Shown: positions 32,858-42,300 of the stretch, piece by piece
Numbering within the stretch: the first letter of the stretch is position 1
How the letters are laid out: each line of letters starts with the position of its first letter
Assembly: GCA_937865685.1 (NCBI GenBank)
Contig: CALMGU010000084.1
Location: forward strand, 1 to 43,085
Length of the DNA: 43,085 nt
Source of the DNA: an uncultured Alphaproteobacteria bacterium
GTDB lineage: Bacteria; Pseudomonadota; Alphaproteobacteria; Micropepsales; Micropepsaceae
Direction: 5' to 3'
Notes under the pieces: model-generated
Database searches by the model: none
Told to the model about the DNA's origin: nothing
What the model saw: the letters and a program-made list of their open reading frames with translations, nothing else
Translations under genes and position numbers: made by a program

Positions 32858-33535
32858 TTGCACGTCCTTCTTGTCGATGACGACACCGCGCTCAGCGAGA
32901 TGTTGACCGAGTATCTGGCGGGCGAAGGCATCCGCACGACCGCGGCCTTCAACGGTCCCGACGGGGCCGCGGCCGCGCTTTCTGGCCAGTTCGATGTCGT
33001 GGTCCTGGACGTGATGCTGCCGGGGATGGATGGCAATGAAGTGCTGCGCCACATCCGCCGCGCCAGCGAAATCCCCGTCATCATGCTCACCGCCAAAGGC
33101 GGCGACGTGGACCGGGTGGTAGGCCTGGAAATGGGCGCCGACGATTATATCGCCAAACCCTATTTCCCCCGCGAGCTGGTTGCGCGCCTTCGGGCCGTGA
33201 CGCGGCGCCAACGCGATACCGCCCCCGCCACCGCCCTGAAAAGCGGCCAGTTGGAATTGTCTCCGGGCAAGCGGGAGGTGAGCTGGGCGGGCAAGCCTTT
33301 CGAGCTGACCACATCGGAATTCGATCTCCTGGAAAGCCTGATGCGGGCCGGCGAAATGGTATCCAGCAAAGAGGAACTGTCGTTGAAGGTTCTGGGGCGT
33401 CCGCGCGAAATCTATGACCGCAGCGTCGATGTCCATGTCAGCAATCTGCGCAAGAAGCTGGGGACTTGCAGCAATGGCGAGATCGAGATCGAAACCATTC
33501 GCGGTGTCGGTTACCGGTTGAGGTTGCGTCCATGA
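32858..33535 (+). CDS. OmpR-family response regulator (CpxR-like)
   Basis: Two-domain DNA-binding response regulator, 225 residues. The receiver domain has the acidic pocket VDDD (residues 6–9), phospho-acceptor D51 (VVLDVMLPGMDG), switch Thr in MLTAKGG, and K100 in YIAKPY. The winged-helix effector domain (about 130–222) shows LTTSEFDLLESLM, RSVDVHVSNLRKKLG and IRGVGYRL, all canonical. TTG 32858 is chosen for spacing from AGGAG (see the separate site). Its stop overlaps the histidine kinase start (ATGA). The kinase's CpxA-like layout and the GTAAAG-type repeats upstream both point to a Cpx-like envelope-stress system; that is inference from similarity. Confidence 0.95.
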   Translation: MHVLLVDDDTALSEMLTEYLAGEGIRTTAAFNGPDGAAAALSGQFDVVVLDVMLPGMDGNEVLRHIRRASEIPVIMLTAKGGDVDRVVGLEMGADDYIAKPYFPRELVARLRAVTRRQRDTAPATALKSGQLELSPGKREVSWAGKPFELTTSEFDLLESLMRAGEMVSSKEELSLKVLGRPREIYDRSVDVHVSNLRKKLGTCSNGEIEIETIRGVGYRLRLRP

Positions 33536-34803
33536 AGCGTCGGTTGTTCTGGAAGATTCTGGTCGGTTTCTGGCTGACCTTCATCATCATCACCCAGGGT
33601 ATCTGGCTGATGTTCACCCTGCTGAGGCCGGACCAGGACGTTTCTTACATGCGCGCCTTTGCGCGGATGTCGGTGGCGGCCGCGGCCGCATCGATCCAGC
33701 AGGGCGGGCCCCAGGCGCTGACGGACGAACAGAAAGCCTGGCCCGAAGATTGGCGCGCCCGGATCCAGGTTCAGCCGGTGGACAGTCCCATGAACAAGCG
33801 AGCGCCCATCGCCAGCCAGACCGTGAGCGCGCCGGACGGGGCAGGCTATCGGGTCTCCTATTACCCGCAGCGCGGATCGCGCAATCACGGCATTTTCGGC
33901 ATTCCAATGGAAGTTGTGATCGTGGTGGTGGTGGGAGGCCTGGGCTTCAGCGCCATCCTGGCATGGTACCTGACCCAGCCGATCCAGCGCATGCAGATCG
34001 GGTTCGGGCGTCTGGCGCAAGGCAATTTCGCCACCCGGCTGGGGCCAGCGATGGGCCGGCGGCGGGACGAAATCGCCGACCTGGCGCACGATTTCGACAA
34101 GATGGCGGTCCGGCTGGAAGAATTGGTCGCCGCGCGAGACCGGCTCCTGGCGGATGTGAGCCACGAATTGCGCACGCCGCTGGCCAGGCTCAATCTGGCG
34201 ATAGGGCTGGCGAAACAGGATCCGTCCAAAATGGCCACCTCGCTGGACCGCATCAATAGCGAGGCGGCCAAGCTGGACGAAATGGTGGGCGAACTTCTCA
34301 CCCTGGCGAAGCTGGAAAGCGGTCAAAGCCGAGGCGAGGATTATTTCGATTTCGCGGAAATCGTGAAGGCCGTGGTCCAGGATGCGCGCTTCGAGGCGTC
34401 CGGCAAAGGCGTTGATGTTTTATTGAACATCGATCCCGATGACGAAAGCGTCGAATGGATCACGCGCGGCAGTGGACGGCTGGTTGCCCGCGCGATCGAG
34501 AATATCGTCCGCAATGCGGTGCGCTATTCCTCGGAGGGCGGAAAGGTCAGCGCCACGCTTCGCCGCGATGGCGACCGGTTCAATCTCAAGGTCACGGACG
34601 AGGGGCCGGGAATACCCGAAGAGGCGATGGCCAGTCTTTTCATGCCGTTCGGAATGTCCGCCGATGGGTTCGGTTTCGGGCTCGGCCTGGCGATCGCCCA
34701 GCGCGCGATGGCGGTTCATGGCGGCTCGATTTCCGCCCGCAATCGTCAACCCAAGGGATTGGAGATGGCGGTCACTTTGCCGGCCGCCGTCGAGCATGGC
34801 TGA
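33532..34803 (+). CDS. Sensor histidine kinase (CpxA-like)
   Basis: Membrane sensor kinase, 423 residues. In order: membrane helix 1 (about 8–30, ILVGFWLTFIIITQGIWLMF); a short periplasmic sensor of about 90 residues; helix 2 (about 125–147, VVIVVVVGGLGFSAILAWYL); a HAMP domain (PIQRMQIGFGRLAQGNFATR); and the dimerisation/phosphoacceptor helix with H211 (DVSHELRTPLARL). The ATPase domain shows RAIENIVRNAVRYS (N box), VTDEGPGIPEE (G1) and FGFGLGLAIAQRAM (G2). ATG 33532 overlaps the response-regulator stop. The small sensor domain probably detects an envelope signal; its ligand is unknown. The 246 bases after its stop hold no gene. Confidence 0.95.
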   Translation: MKRRLFWKILVGFWLTFIIITQGIWLMFTLLRPDQDVSYMRAFARMSVAAAAASIQQGGPQALTDEQKAWPEDWRARIQVQPVDSPMNKRAPIASQTVSAPDGAGYRVSYYPQRGSRNHGIFGIPMEVVIVVVVGGLGFSAILAWYLTQPIQRMQIGFGRLAQGNFATRLGPAMGRRRDEIADLAHDFDKMAVRLEELVAARDRLLADVSHELRTPLARLNLAIGLAKQDPSKMATSLDRINSEAAKLDEMVGELLTLAKLESGQSRGEDYFDFAEIVKAVVQDARFEASGKGVDVLLNIDPDDESVEWITRGSGRLVARAIENIVRNAVRYSSEGGKVSATLRRDGDRFNLKVTDEGPGIPEEAMASLFMPFGMSADGFGFGLGLAIAQRAMAVHGGSISARNRQPKGLEMAVTLPAAVEHG

Positions 34804-34949
34804 AACTGTGCGCGCATTTTTCCGGCTGGCATCGAATTCCGGGAATGTTGCAAAGCAATATCGCAGCTGCGAATAATTTTTCGGCCGCTCGCGGAATGTT
34901 TTCACCGGCACCGTCGCGATTGCATTCGTCTCGAAAAAACGTGGTGCAA

Positions 34950-34985
34950 GCTTTGTCCAAGTCTGGTCAGGCTTTGTCCAAGTCT
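34950..34985. promoter_or_regulatory. Candidate AraC-type operator upstream of the propeller-amidohydrolase gene
   Basis: A direct repeat, GCTTTGTCCAAGTCT, occurs at 34950–34964 and 34971–34985, exactly 21 bases apart. Within it GTCCA boxes start at 34955 and 34976, with a weaker GGTCA at 34965, so steps are 10 and 11 bases (one helical turn each). The same array with the same steps lies before the araC-type gene (38999–39024). It ends 65 bases before the start codon of the gene at 35050. Confidence 0.65.
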
Positions 34986-35049
34986 TGAGACTTTTGCCTC
35001 TTCCGTCCGCCTGCTAAGACCGAAACATCAGTCTTTTTTGGGGGATTCC

Positions 35050-38040
35050 ATGCGTCTCAGCTTCGTCCTGCCGCTCATTCTCGGCGCCAGCGCCTTGGCC
35101 ATCATGCCGAGCATCGCGCAAGCCCCCACGATCCACGCACCTCAGACCAAAACCATCACGGTGCATGAAGGCACCTCGATGGCGGTCTCGGTTTCGCCGG
35201 ACGGCAAGATGCTGGCGATCGATCTGCAAGGCGCGATCTATGTGATGCCGGTCGGCGGCGGCCAGGCCAAGCGCCTGGGCGATATCTTCAACGACGCGCA
35301 CCAGCCGCAATGGTCGCCGGACAGCAAGAGCATCATCTATTTCGCCTATCGCGACGGCGGCTACGACCTTTGGCAGATCAATGCCGACGGCACCAATCAG
35401 CGCATGGTCACCGAAGGCACGTTCGACGACCGCGAACCGATCTTCAGCCATGACGGAAGCAAGATCGCTTTCTCGTCCGACCGCGGCGATCCCTTGGGCA
35501 GCAACAACAATATCTGGGTGATGGACGTAAAGAGCGGCGCCATGACCCAGCTCACGACCAATCCCGCCGAAGATGTGATGCCGGCCTGGTCGGCGGACGA
35601 CAAGGAAGTGATCTTCACCTCCAGCCGCGACACCTACAAAACCCTGTGGGCCGTCAATGTCGAAACCAAGGTGGAGCGCAAGATCGCCGATTCCGACGGC
35701 AATATCGCGGCCGCCTCGATGGGTCCCGACGGCCAGCTGGTCTATCAATCCTCGGTCGGCAACGACAGCCAGCTCAATTACAGCGGCAAGTCGATCAGCG
35801 GGAAAGAAGTCGTATTCCCCTTCCGTCCCAGCTGGGTGTCGAAGAACGAGTTCTTCTATGTCGCGGACGGCAAAATCAAGCGCCGCACCTTGGGCGGCGG
35901 CGTCAAGGACGTTCCCTTCAGCGTCAATCTGGAAATCACCCCGCCGCGCGACACCTATGTCCGCGCCAAGCGCGATTTCGACAGCCAGACGCCGCGCAAA
36001 GCGCTTGGCATCATGCGTCCGGTCCTGTCACCCGACGCCAAGCAGGTTGCCTTCTCCGCCTTGGGCGATCTCTGGCTGGCGCCCGTGACCGGCGGCAAGC
36101 CGCAGAACCTGACCAATGACGCTTCGTACGATCTGGACCCCACCTGGTCGCCGGATGGCCGTTATCTGGCCTGGTCCACCGACCGCGCCGGCGGCCTGCT
36201 GCAGATCTGGATCCGCGACATGCAGACCGGCCAGATGCGCCAGCTCACCCACATCACCACCCAGCCGACCTCGCTGCAATTTTCGCCCGACGGCAAGCGC
36301 ATCGCCTTCGTCAATGTCGATGCCATGTGGCGCGGCGCCAGCGTGGCGGTGGCCGATGTCGCCACCGGCGATGTGAAGATCATTCACAAGTCGATCTTCG
36401 CGCCCGGCACGCCGACCTGGTCGCCGGACGGCAAGCGCATCGCGCTGGCCATGGTTGCGCCTTACAACCGCAAATACCGCGAAGGCACCAATCAGGTGCT
36501 GACCATGTCGTCCACCGGCAATGAGGCGGACGATGCGACGGACGACAAATGGTTCGCGCCCCAGCCCAACATGTCGATCGACAGCCGCGGCTGGAATGGA
36601 CCGTCCTGGTCGCCCGACGGCACCCACATGCTGGGAATTTATGAAGGCCAGCTGGCGATCTGGCCGGTTTCGCCTCTCACGGGCGAGCCGCAGGGGCCGG
36701 TGCGCCACTTGACCAGCGAGATCGCCTACAATCCCAACTGGGCGGGCGACAATCGCCATGTCCTTTATCAAGCCAACGACAATATCCGCGTGATGGATAT
36801 CGAAACTGGCGAGACCAAGACCGTTCCGCTGGACCTCACTTACACGGCCTATGTGCCCAAAGGCAGCATGACCATCCATGTGGGCAAGCTGGTGGATGGC
36901 ATCTCCAAGACCGCCCGCAACGACATGGACATCGAGATCGAGGGCAACCGGATCAAGAGTGTGAAGCCGCATGTCGCGGGCCGCGCCGCCACCATCGAAG
37001 CGCCCGATCTGGTCGCCATGCCGGGCCTGATCGAAAATCACAGCCATCGGCAAAGCGATTTCGGTGAGCAGCAGGGCCGCAACTTCCTGGCCTATGGCAT
37101 CACCTCGCTGCGCACCCCGGGTGGTTTGCCGTATGAAGCCGTGGAGGATCGTGAAGCCGGCGATGCCGGTGTGCGCATCCAGCCGCGTATCTTCTCCACC
37201 GGTCATCTGATGGAATGGAAGCGGACCTATTACAAAATGGGCACCGCGATCTCGTCCAACGCCCATCTGATGCGGGAACTGGAGCGGGCTCACATTCTGG
37301 GTTTCGACCTGTTCAAGTCTTATGTCCGCATGCCGGACATCCAGCAGAAGATGATCGTGGACTATGCCCACAGCGTGGGCGAGCCGGTCACCACACACGA
37401 AATCTATCCTGCCGCCTTCGACGGGATGGACAGCGTCGAGCACACCACGGCCACCAGCCGCCGTGGCTATTCGCCCAAGGCCACCTTCAATCACGCCTAT
37501 GAAGACGTGATCCAGATCGTGGGGCAAAATCACATCAATATGACGCCGATGATCTTCAGCGGCATGCGCGATCTGATCACGGCGCATCCCGAACTGAAGA
37601 ACGACCCGCGTGTCGCCATGGATCCGCCCTGGCTCCAGAACCAGATCAAGAACTATGACAACCTCATGGGCGGTTTCCTGCCCCGGAAGGATCCGGGCAC
37701 GCCCAAGATGGTGATGGACCTGTTCAAGGCCGGCGCCACCATCACGGCGGGCACGGACGAGCCGGAGGGCATGTTCCTGCACTCGGAAATGGAGACCTAT
37801 GCCCGTTACGGGATGAAGCCCTATGACATCCTGCGCACGGCGACCGTCAATACGGCGGCGATGCTCAATCTGGATGCGGGCAGCATCGAGCCCGGCAAGC
37901 TGGCGGATATCGTGCTGGTCAAAGGCAACCCGCTGGACGACATACACAACACCTTCAACGTCCAGCATGTGATCTTCAACGGCCGCCACTTCACGATCGA
38001 AGATCTGATCTCCGGCAAGGCCAAGAACGCGCCCCGCTAG
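35050..38040 (+). CDS. Exported beta-propeller / amidohydrolase fusion
   Basis: A 996-residue periplasmic protein. A signal peptide (LSFVLPLILGASALAIMPSIAQA) precedes a TolB-like beta-propeller made of PD40/WD40-like repeats (SPDGKMLAIDLQGAIYVMP, WSPDSKSIIYFAYRDGGYDL, FSHDGSKIAFSSDRG, and more, to about residue 600). The C-terminal third is an amidohydrolase: HxH in MPGLIENHSHRQSD, HTT block VEHTTATSRRG, Asp in ITAGTDEPEGM, and the closing PGKLADIVLVKGNPLDDI. This architecture is known among exported amidohydrolases in Proteobacteria; relatives hydrolyse dipeptides or acyl amino acids. ATG 35050 is preceded by GGGGGA four bases away. A shared operator suggests control by the AraC regulator at 38131 and joint use with the receptor at 39317. 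Confidence 0.9.
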   Translation: MRLSFVLPLILGASALAIMPSIAQAPTIHAPQTKTITVHEGTSMAVSVSPDGKMLAIDLQGAIYVMPVGGGQAKRLGDIFNDAHQPQWSPDSKSIIYFAYRDGGYDLWQINADGTNQRMVTEGTFDDREPIFSHDGSKIAFSSDRGDPLGSNNNIWVMDVKSGAMTQLTTNPAEDVMPAWSADDKEVIFTSSRDTYKTLWAVNVETKVERKIADSDGNIAAASMGPDGQLVYQSSVGNDSQLNYSGKSISGKEVVFPFRPSWVSKNEFFYVADGKIKRRTLGGGVKDVPFSVNLEITPPRDTYVRAKRDFDSQTPRKALGIMRPVLSPDAKQVAFSALGDLWLAPVTGGKPQNLTNDASYDLDPTWSPDGRYLAWSTDRAGGLLQIWIRDMQTGQMRQLTHITTQPTSLQFSPDGKRIAFVNVDAMWRGASVAVADVATGDVKIIHKSIFAPGTPTWSPDGKRIALAMVAPYNRKYREGTNQVLTMSSTGNEADDATDDKWFAPQPNMSIDSRGWNGPSWSPDGTHMLGIYEGQLAIWPVSPLTGEPQGPVRHLTSEIAYNPNWAGDNRHVLYQANDNIRVMDIETGETKTVPLDLTYTAYVPKGSMTIHVGKLVDGISKTARNDMDIEIEGNRIKSVKPHVAGRAATIEAPDLVAMPGLIENHSHRQSDFGEQQGRNFLAYGITSLRTPGGLPYEAVEDREAGDAGVRIQPRIFSTGHLMEWKRTYYKMGTAISSNAHLMRELERAHILGFDLFKSYVRMPDIQQKMIVDYAHSVGEPVTTHEIYPAAFDGMDSVEHTTATSRRGYSPKATFNHAYEDVIQIVGQNHINMTPMIFSGMRDLITAHPELKNDPRVAMDPPWLQNQIKNYDNLMGGFLPRKDPGTPKMVMDLFKAGATITAGTDEPEGMFLHSEMETYARYGMKPYDILRTATVNTAAMLNLDAGSIEPGKLADIVLVKGNPLDDIHNTFNVQHVIFNGRHFTIEDLISGKAKNAPR

Positions 38041-38064
38041 AAAATACCAAGGACGTAAAAAGCA

Positions 38065-38097
38065 AAACCCACGGATGAGAAAATCATCCGTGGGTTT
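38065..38097. terminator. Strong intrinsic terminator hairpin
   Basis: AAACCCACGGATGA (38065–38078) pairs perfectly over 14 bases with TCATCCGTGGGTTT (38084–38097) around loop GAAAA; T-rich sequence follows (TTTATTTATG). It lies 25 bases after the amidohydrolase stop and 34 bases before the convergent araC-type gene end, and so can end transcription from both sides. Confidence 0.9.
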
Positions 38098-38130
38098 ATT
38101 TATGCCAGCAACATCAAAGCGCGGGCGGCG

Positions 38131-38961
38131 CTAGTTGCTTTTGGGCTTTTCCCGGTACATGCGCGGGGACTGGCCCATCGCCTTGGTGAAAAAGCGCGAG
38201 AAATAGGCCGGATCGTTGAAGCCCAGATAATAGGCGGTCTGGGCAATGGTCATGGTGGAATTGAGAAGCGCCCTTTGCGCTTCCAAAAGGATGCGTTGCT
38301 GGATCAGCTGATTCGGAAGCATGCCGGTGACCATCAAACTGGCCTCGCGCAGCCGCGTCTGGGTTACGCCCAGAGTGGCCGCGTACTGGGCCAAGGTCAT
38401 GTTGTCTCTGTAATGCTGTTCGATAAGTTCCCGCAGGCGGGTCACCAGGGTCGCGGCGGCCTTGGGATGTGCCGCCTGGATGGCGCGGGAATGCTCCAGA
38501 GCCCGCGCGCACTGCACCAGAATGCTCAGAAGGTGGGAGTCGGCGGCGGCGGTGTGCGCCACATCGGACCCCGCCAGTTCGTGCGCCAGACGGGCCAGGG
38601 GCCAGGTCAGCTGCTCCGAAACCAGGGGAACCACCACGGGGGCCGCGAAAAGCATGGCAAAATCGCGTTCCCGCGCCACCAGGCTCTGAAGATAGGAGGC
38701 CGAAATGGTCAGCGCCATGCCGCTGGCGTTCAATTCGAACTGGAAATTATGGGCTTCGCCCGCCGGGATGATGACCGCGCAGGGGGCCGCGAACCGGATG
38801 ATCCCGCTCTGGGTCATGACCGTTCCCCGCCCATGGGCGATATGGAACATATAGTTCAGATCGTCGTCGATGCTGGCCCAGCAACAGGCAGGGCTGATGA
38901 GCCCCATGGGCATCAGGGGCAAGTGGCGCTCGACAATGACCGGTTGGGCACTCGAGTACAT
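38131..38961 (-). CDS. AraC-family transcriptional regulator
   Basis: A 276-residue regulator: N-terminal cupin-like sensing domain (about 1–150, with HGRGTVMTQSGIIRF and PAGEAHNFQFEL) and a C-terminal double helix-turn-helix (about 175–272). The first motif reads MTLAQYAATLGVTQTRLREA; the second is TIAQTAYYLGFNDPAYFSRF, then FTKAMGQSPRMYR, the AraC signature. ATG 38961 is used. The gene lies between the propeller-amidohydrolase and the TonB-dependent receptor, divergent from the latter. The candidate operator 38 bases before its own start, repeated before the amidohydrolase gene, suggests autoregulation and control of the module. The inducer is unknown. Confidence 0.94.
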   Translation of the reverse strand: MYSSAQPVIVERHLPLMPMGLISPACCWASIDDDLNYMFHIAHGRGTVMTQSGIIRFAAPCAVIIPAGEAHNFQFELNASGMALTISASYLQSLVARERDFAMLFAAPVVVPLVSEQLTWPLARLAHELAGSDVAHTAAADSHLLSILVQCARALEHSRAIQAAHPKAAATLVTRLRELIEQHYRDNMTLAQYAATLGVTQTRLREASLMVTGMLPNQLIQQRILLEAQRALLNSTMTIAQTAYYLGFNDPAYFSRFFTKAMGQSPRMYREKPKSN

Positions 38962-38998
38962 GGATGAGGACTCCCAGCCCTACATTAACTCCACAAAA

Positions 38999-39024
38999 GT
39001 CCAACTTTATCCATATTTTGTCCA
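38999..39024. promoter_or_regulatory. Candidate AraC-type operator at the araC gene
   Basis: Three boxes read GTCCA (38999–39003), ATCCA (39009–39013) and GTCCA (39020–39024), spaced 10 and 11 bases, on one face of the helix. The same order, strand and spacing occur at 34955–34980; 18 of 26 bases are identical. It starts 38 bases before the araC-type start codon (38961, minus strand) and about 290 bases before the receptor. Confidence 0.65.
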
Positions 39025-39073
39025 TCGTCAAAAGCTCGTTTTCTGACCTAAACCTATAGCCAGAAAATAAAAA

Positions 39074-39099
39074 TGCGCGTGTTGCATATTGCACGCGCA
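39074..39099. promoter_or_regulatory. Inverted repeat upstream of the TonB-dependent receptor
   Basis: TGCGCGTG (39074–39081) and CACGCGCA (39092–39099) are perfect complements separated by 10 bases (centres 18 bases apart). Could be a dimeric regulator site or an RNA hairpin in the receptor leader, about 220 bases before its start. Confidence 0.4.
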
Positions 39100-39316
39100 A
39101 CTGTGGATCTGGACGGCAACAGTCAGCACAGGGGGGCGCATCGATGGCTTGTTTGCCATGCCAATTGCAGGGGCACCGCACCGGCGAAAAGCCGGCCTTC
39201 CGGTGGCTCGTCCTGCCGTCTGCCGTTTTAAATACTTCGGAACTGGAATCGCATCAGCTTGTGAACCGCTGACCAAAGCGGCCTGTGTTAACGCTTACTA
39301 ACTATCGGGGAACACC

Positions 39317-42300
39317 ATGAATTTCACGACGTCTTTCGCGCCGAAAATTTCGTCCCGGCTGCTGCTGTCCAGCGCGGCTCTGCCGATGCTTCTGGCTTCG
39401 TCCGCGGCTTTCGCGCAGAGCGCTCCCGCAGCGCCGCCCGCCGGCGAAACGGTCGTCGTCACCGGTTCGCTGATCGCGCGCCCCGATTACAACACCGCCA
39501 CCCCCACCGTGTCGGTCACGTCCGATACCTTGAAGCAGAGCGGTCAGATCGCGTTGGAAGCGGGCCTGAAGGACTTGCCGCAATTTTCCACCTCGACCGG
39601 CGGCTCGGGTCCGTTCATCGGCGGCAGCGGCCAGCGCAATGTCAGCATGCGCGGCCTGGGTCCCCAGCGTAACCTGGTGTTGCTGGATGGCCGCCGCATG
39701 CTTCCGTCCAATTCCGACGGCACGGTCGACATCAATCAGCTGCCTGCCGGCATCGTCGGCAATGTGGAAATCATCACCGGCGGCGCGTCGGCGGTTTATG
39801 GTTCGGACGCCGTGTCGGGCGTCGTGAACTTCAAGACCAAGCGCCCGGCCGATGGCCTGCAGGTGAGCAGCAGCTACGGCACCACCGAAGCTTATGGCGG
39901 CAGCACCTTCGACGTGAACGCCATCGGCGGCATCAACACGGCGGACGGCAAGGGCAACATCACCGTGGCGGTGGAATATACCCATGTCGCGCATGTGAAT
40001 TGGGCCGCTATTCCTTTCCTGCAGTCCAGCCATGCGGGCGTGACCCCGCTGGTGCAGGGCCAATATGTGGGCGGCACCAATGCTCCGACCCAGGCCGCGA
40101 TCAACACCTATTTCGCGCAGTTCGGCGCTCCGGCCGGTTCAATTTCCCCGACCGGCTCCGGCGGCTTCGGTTTCAATCCGGACGGCAGCCTGTTCAATGT
40201 CGGCCCGAACAAGGGCACCATCTACAACTATCAGGGCATCACGGATGCCTTGGGCCGTCCGCTCAACGACATCTATCAAGGTTCGGTGCGCAACCGCAGC
40301 TATTACTTCCGCGGCACCCAGAACCCGCTGGAACGCTGGTCCAGCTTCGTCAAGGGCGATTGGGCGCTGAACAACAATATCCATTTCTTCGGCCAGGCGC
40401 TATACACCAATTATAATTCGATCGTGCAGAGCGATGCGACCGTGACCAGCGCCACGCAGATTCCGACGGTGCCGCTGTCCAACCCGTTCTTGGCGAGCCT
40501 TCTCGCGGCCAATCCTGGCGTAAAAGCTCTGCTGGATTCGCGTACTGGGCCGACCATCAATGGCGTGCTGGCCAAAGATCAGCCCATCCAGATCAACAAG
40601 CGCTTCCTGGGCCTGGGTGGCTATCGTACGGCCACCAACGCCAACAACATTTATCAGTTCATCGCGGGCCTGAACGGCGTCCTGGGCGACTCCATGACCT
40701 GGGATGTCTATGCCAGCCATGGTCAGACCCTGAACTCCTATTCCAGCACGGGTGCGGTGCGTTTCAGCATCGTCCAACAGATGCTGAACGCCGCGGATGG
40801 TGGCGCCAGCATGTGCGCCGGCGGCTTCAATCCCTTCGGCAACAACCAGTCTTCGGCGGCTTGCACCGCGCTTGCGGCGCCGGAATTCGTCAACCGGGTT
40901 GCGGTTACCCAGGACGTGTTGAATGCCGACATCCAGGGCACGGCCTTTGCGTTGCCTGCGGGCGACGTAAAGTTCGCCTTGGGCGCCGACTACCGCAACA
41001 TCTCCTTCAACTTCAAACCCGATGCGGCGGTGCAGACGGGCGACCCCTTCACCTTCAATCCGCAGGCCCCGACCCAAGGTGCTTCGGCTGTGCGTGAAGT
41101 GTTTGGCGAATTGCTGATCCCGGTGATCAAGGACGTGCCCTTCTTCCAGAGCGTGAATTTGGATATCGCGGCCCGTTATTCCGACTATGTCCTGTCGGGC
41201 GGCACCAACACCTATAAAGGCGACATCGACTGGGCGGTGATGGATGGCTTCCGCCTGCGCGGCGGTTACGAACGCGCGGTCCGTGCGCCGTCGGTGAACG
41301 AATTGTTTTCCGGCAATTCGACCTATTACGCCAACCGCACGGTTCAGGCTTCGACCCCGCCCGGCGCCGGCGACCCCTGCGACGTGCGTCTGCGGGGTGG
41401 CAACGCGCAACTCCTGGCGCTCTGTCAGGCGACCGGTCTGAATCCATTGATCGCGCCCACCTACCAGACCAACGACAACCAGGTGCCCGCGATCAATTCT
41501 GGTAATGTCAACTTGCGCCCGGAAAAGGCAGATACCTTCACCGGCGGCATGGTCTATCAGCCGGAAATCGACAGCCCCTGGTTCCAGAACGCTTCGATCT
41601 CGGTCGACTATTACAATATCCGGGTGCGGGATGCGATTTCGTCGCTCGACTTCAACACCCTGGTGAGCAAGTGCTACAATCTGGATGGCTCCAACCCGAG
41701 CTACTCGGCCAGCAATTTCTATTGCCAGTTCATCAACCGCAGCTCCAGCAACGGTCAGATGGTCAATGTGCGCACGCCCTTCGCCAATACGGGCGGCTAC
41801 AAGACCTCGGGTATCGACCTGGAAATGAACTGGCTGACCGATATCGGCGAAGCCACGGGTTGGGGTCCGGACGCCGGCACGATGAGCTTCGACATCGTCG
41901 GCAACTATCTCAACAGCTTCAAGCAGCAGATCCTGCCCGGCTCGCCGTGGCAGGAATTGGGCGAAACCAACACGGGCGGCAGCGTCAATTCCACCGCCAC
42001 GCTTGGGCCATTCCCCAAATATCAGAGCAACACCCGGGTCACCTATCACAACTTCGGCGCGGATGTCAGTTTGCGCTGGCGTATGATCGGCGGCATGCGG
42101 GATAGTTCGGTGGTCGCAAATCCGAAGACCACCGTGCCGGGACAGGGCGTGGCCAATTACTTCGACCTGACCTTGGGTTACTCGCTGCCGGATACCGGAT
42201 CGCGCTTCAATCTGGTCGTGAACAATTTGTTCGACCGCGATCCGTCTCAGGTAGGCATCAACGCGGGCAGCACCAACTCCGCTCTCTATACGGTGTTGGG

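Larger units (their letters stand above)
38962..39316. other. Divergent regulatory region (355 bases) between araC-type gene and receptor
   Basis: No gene is credible here. It contains a candidate AraC operator (38999–39024) near the araC start, an inverted repeat (39074–39099), a small CCGGC/GCCGG hairpin near 39182–39196 with a GAAAA loop, and then about 120 bases of leader before the receptor's start codon. Promoters for both genes must lie here. Confidence 0.6.

Noticed and set aside
35000-35045. Promoter -35/-10 pair before the gene at 35050 (TTGAGA with TGCTAA)
   Set aside because: The spacing is 21 bases and the -10 is poor; an activator-dependent promoter is more likely but cannot be placed by eye.
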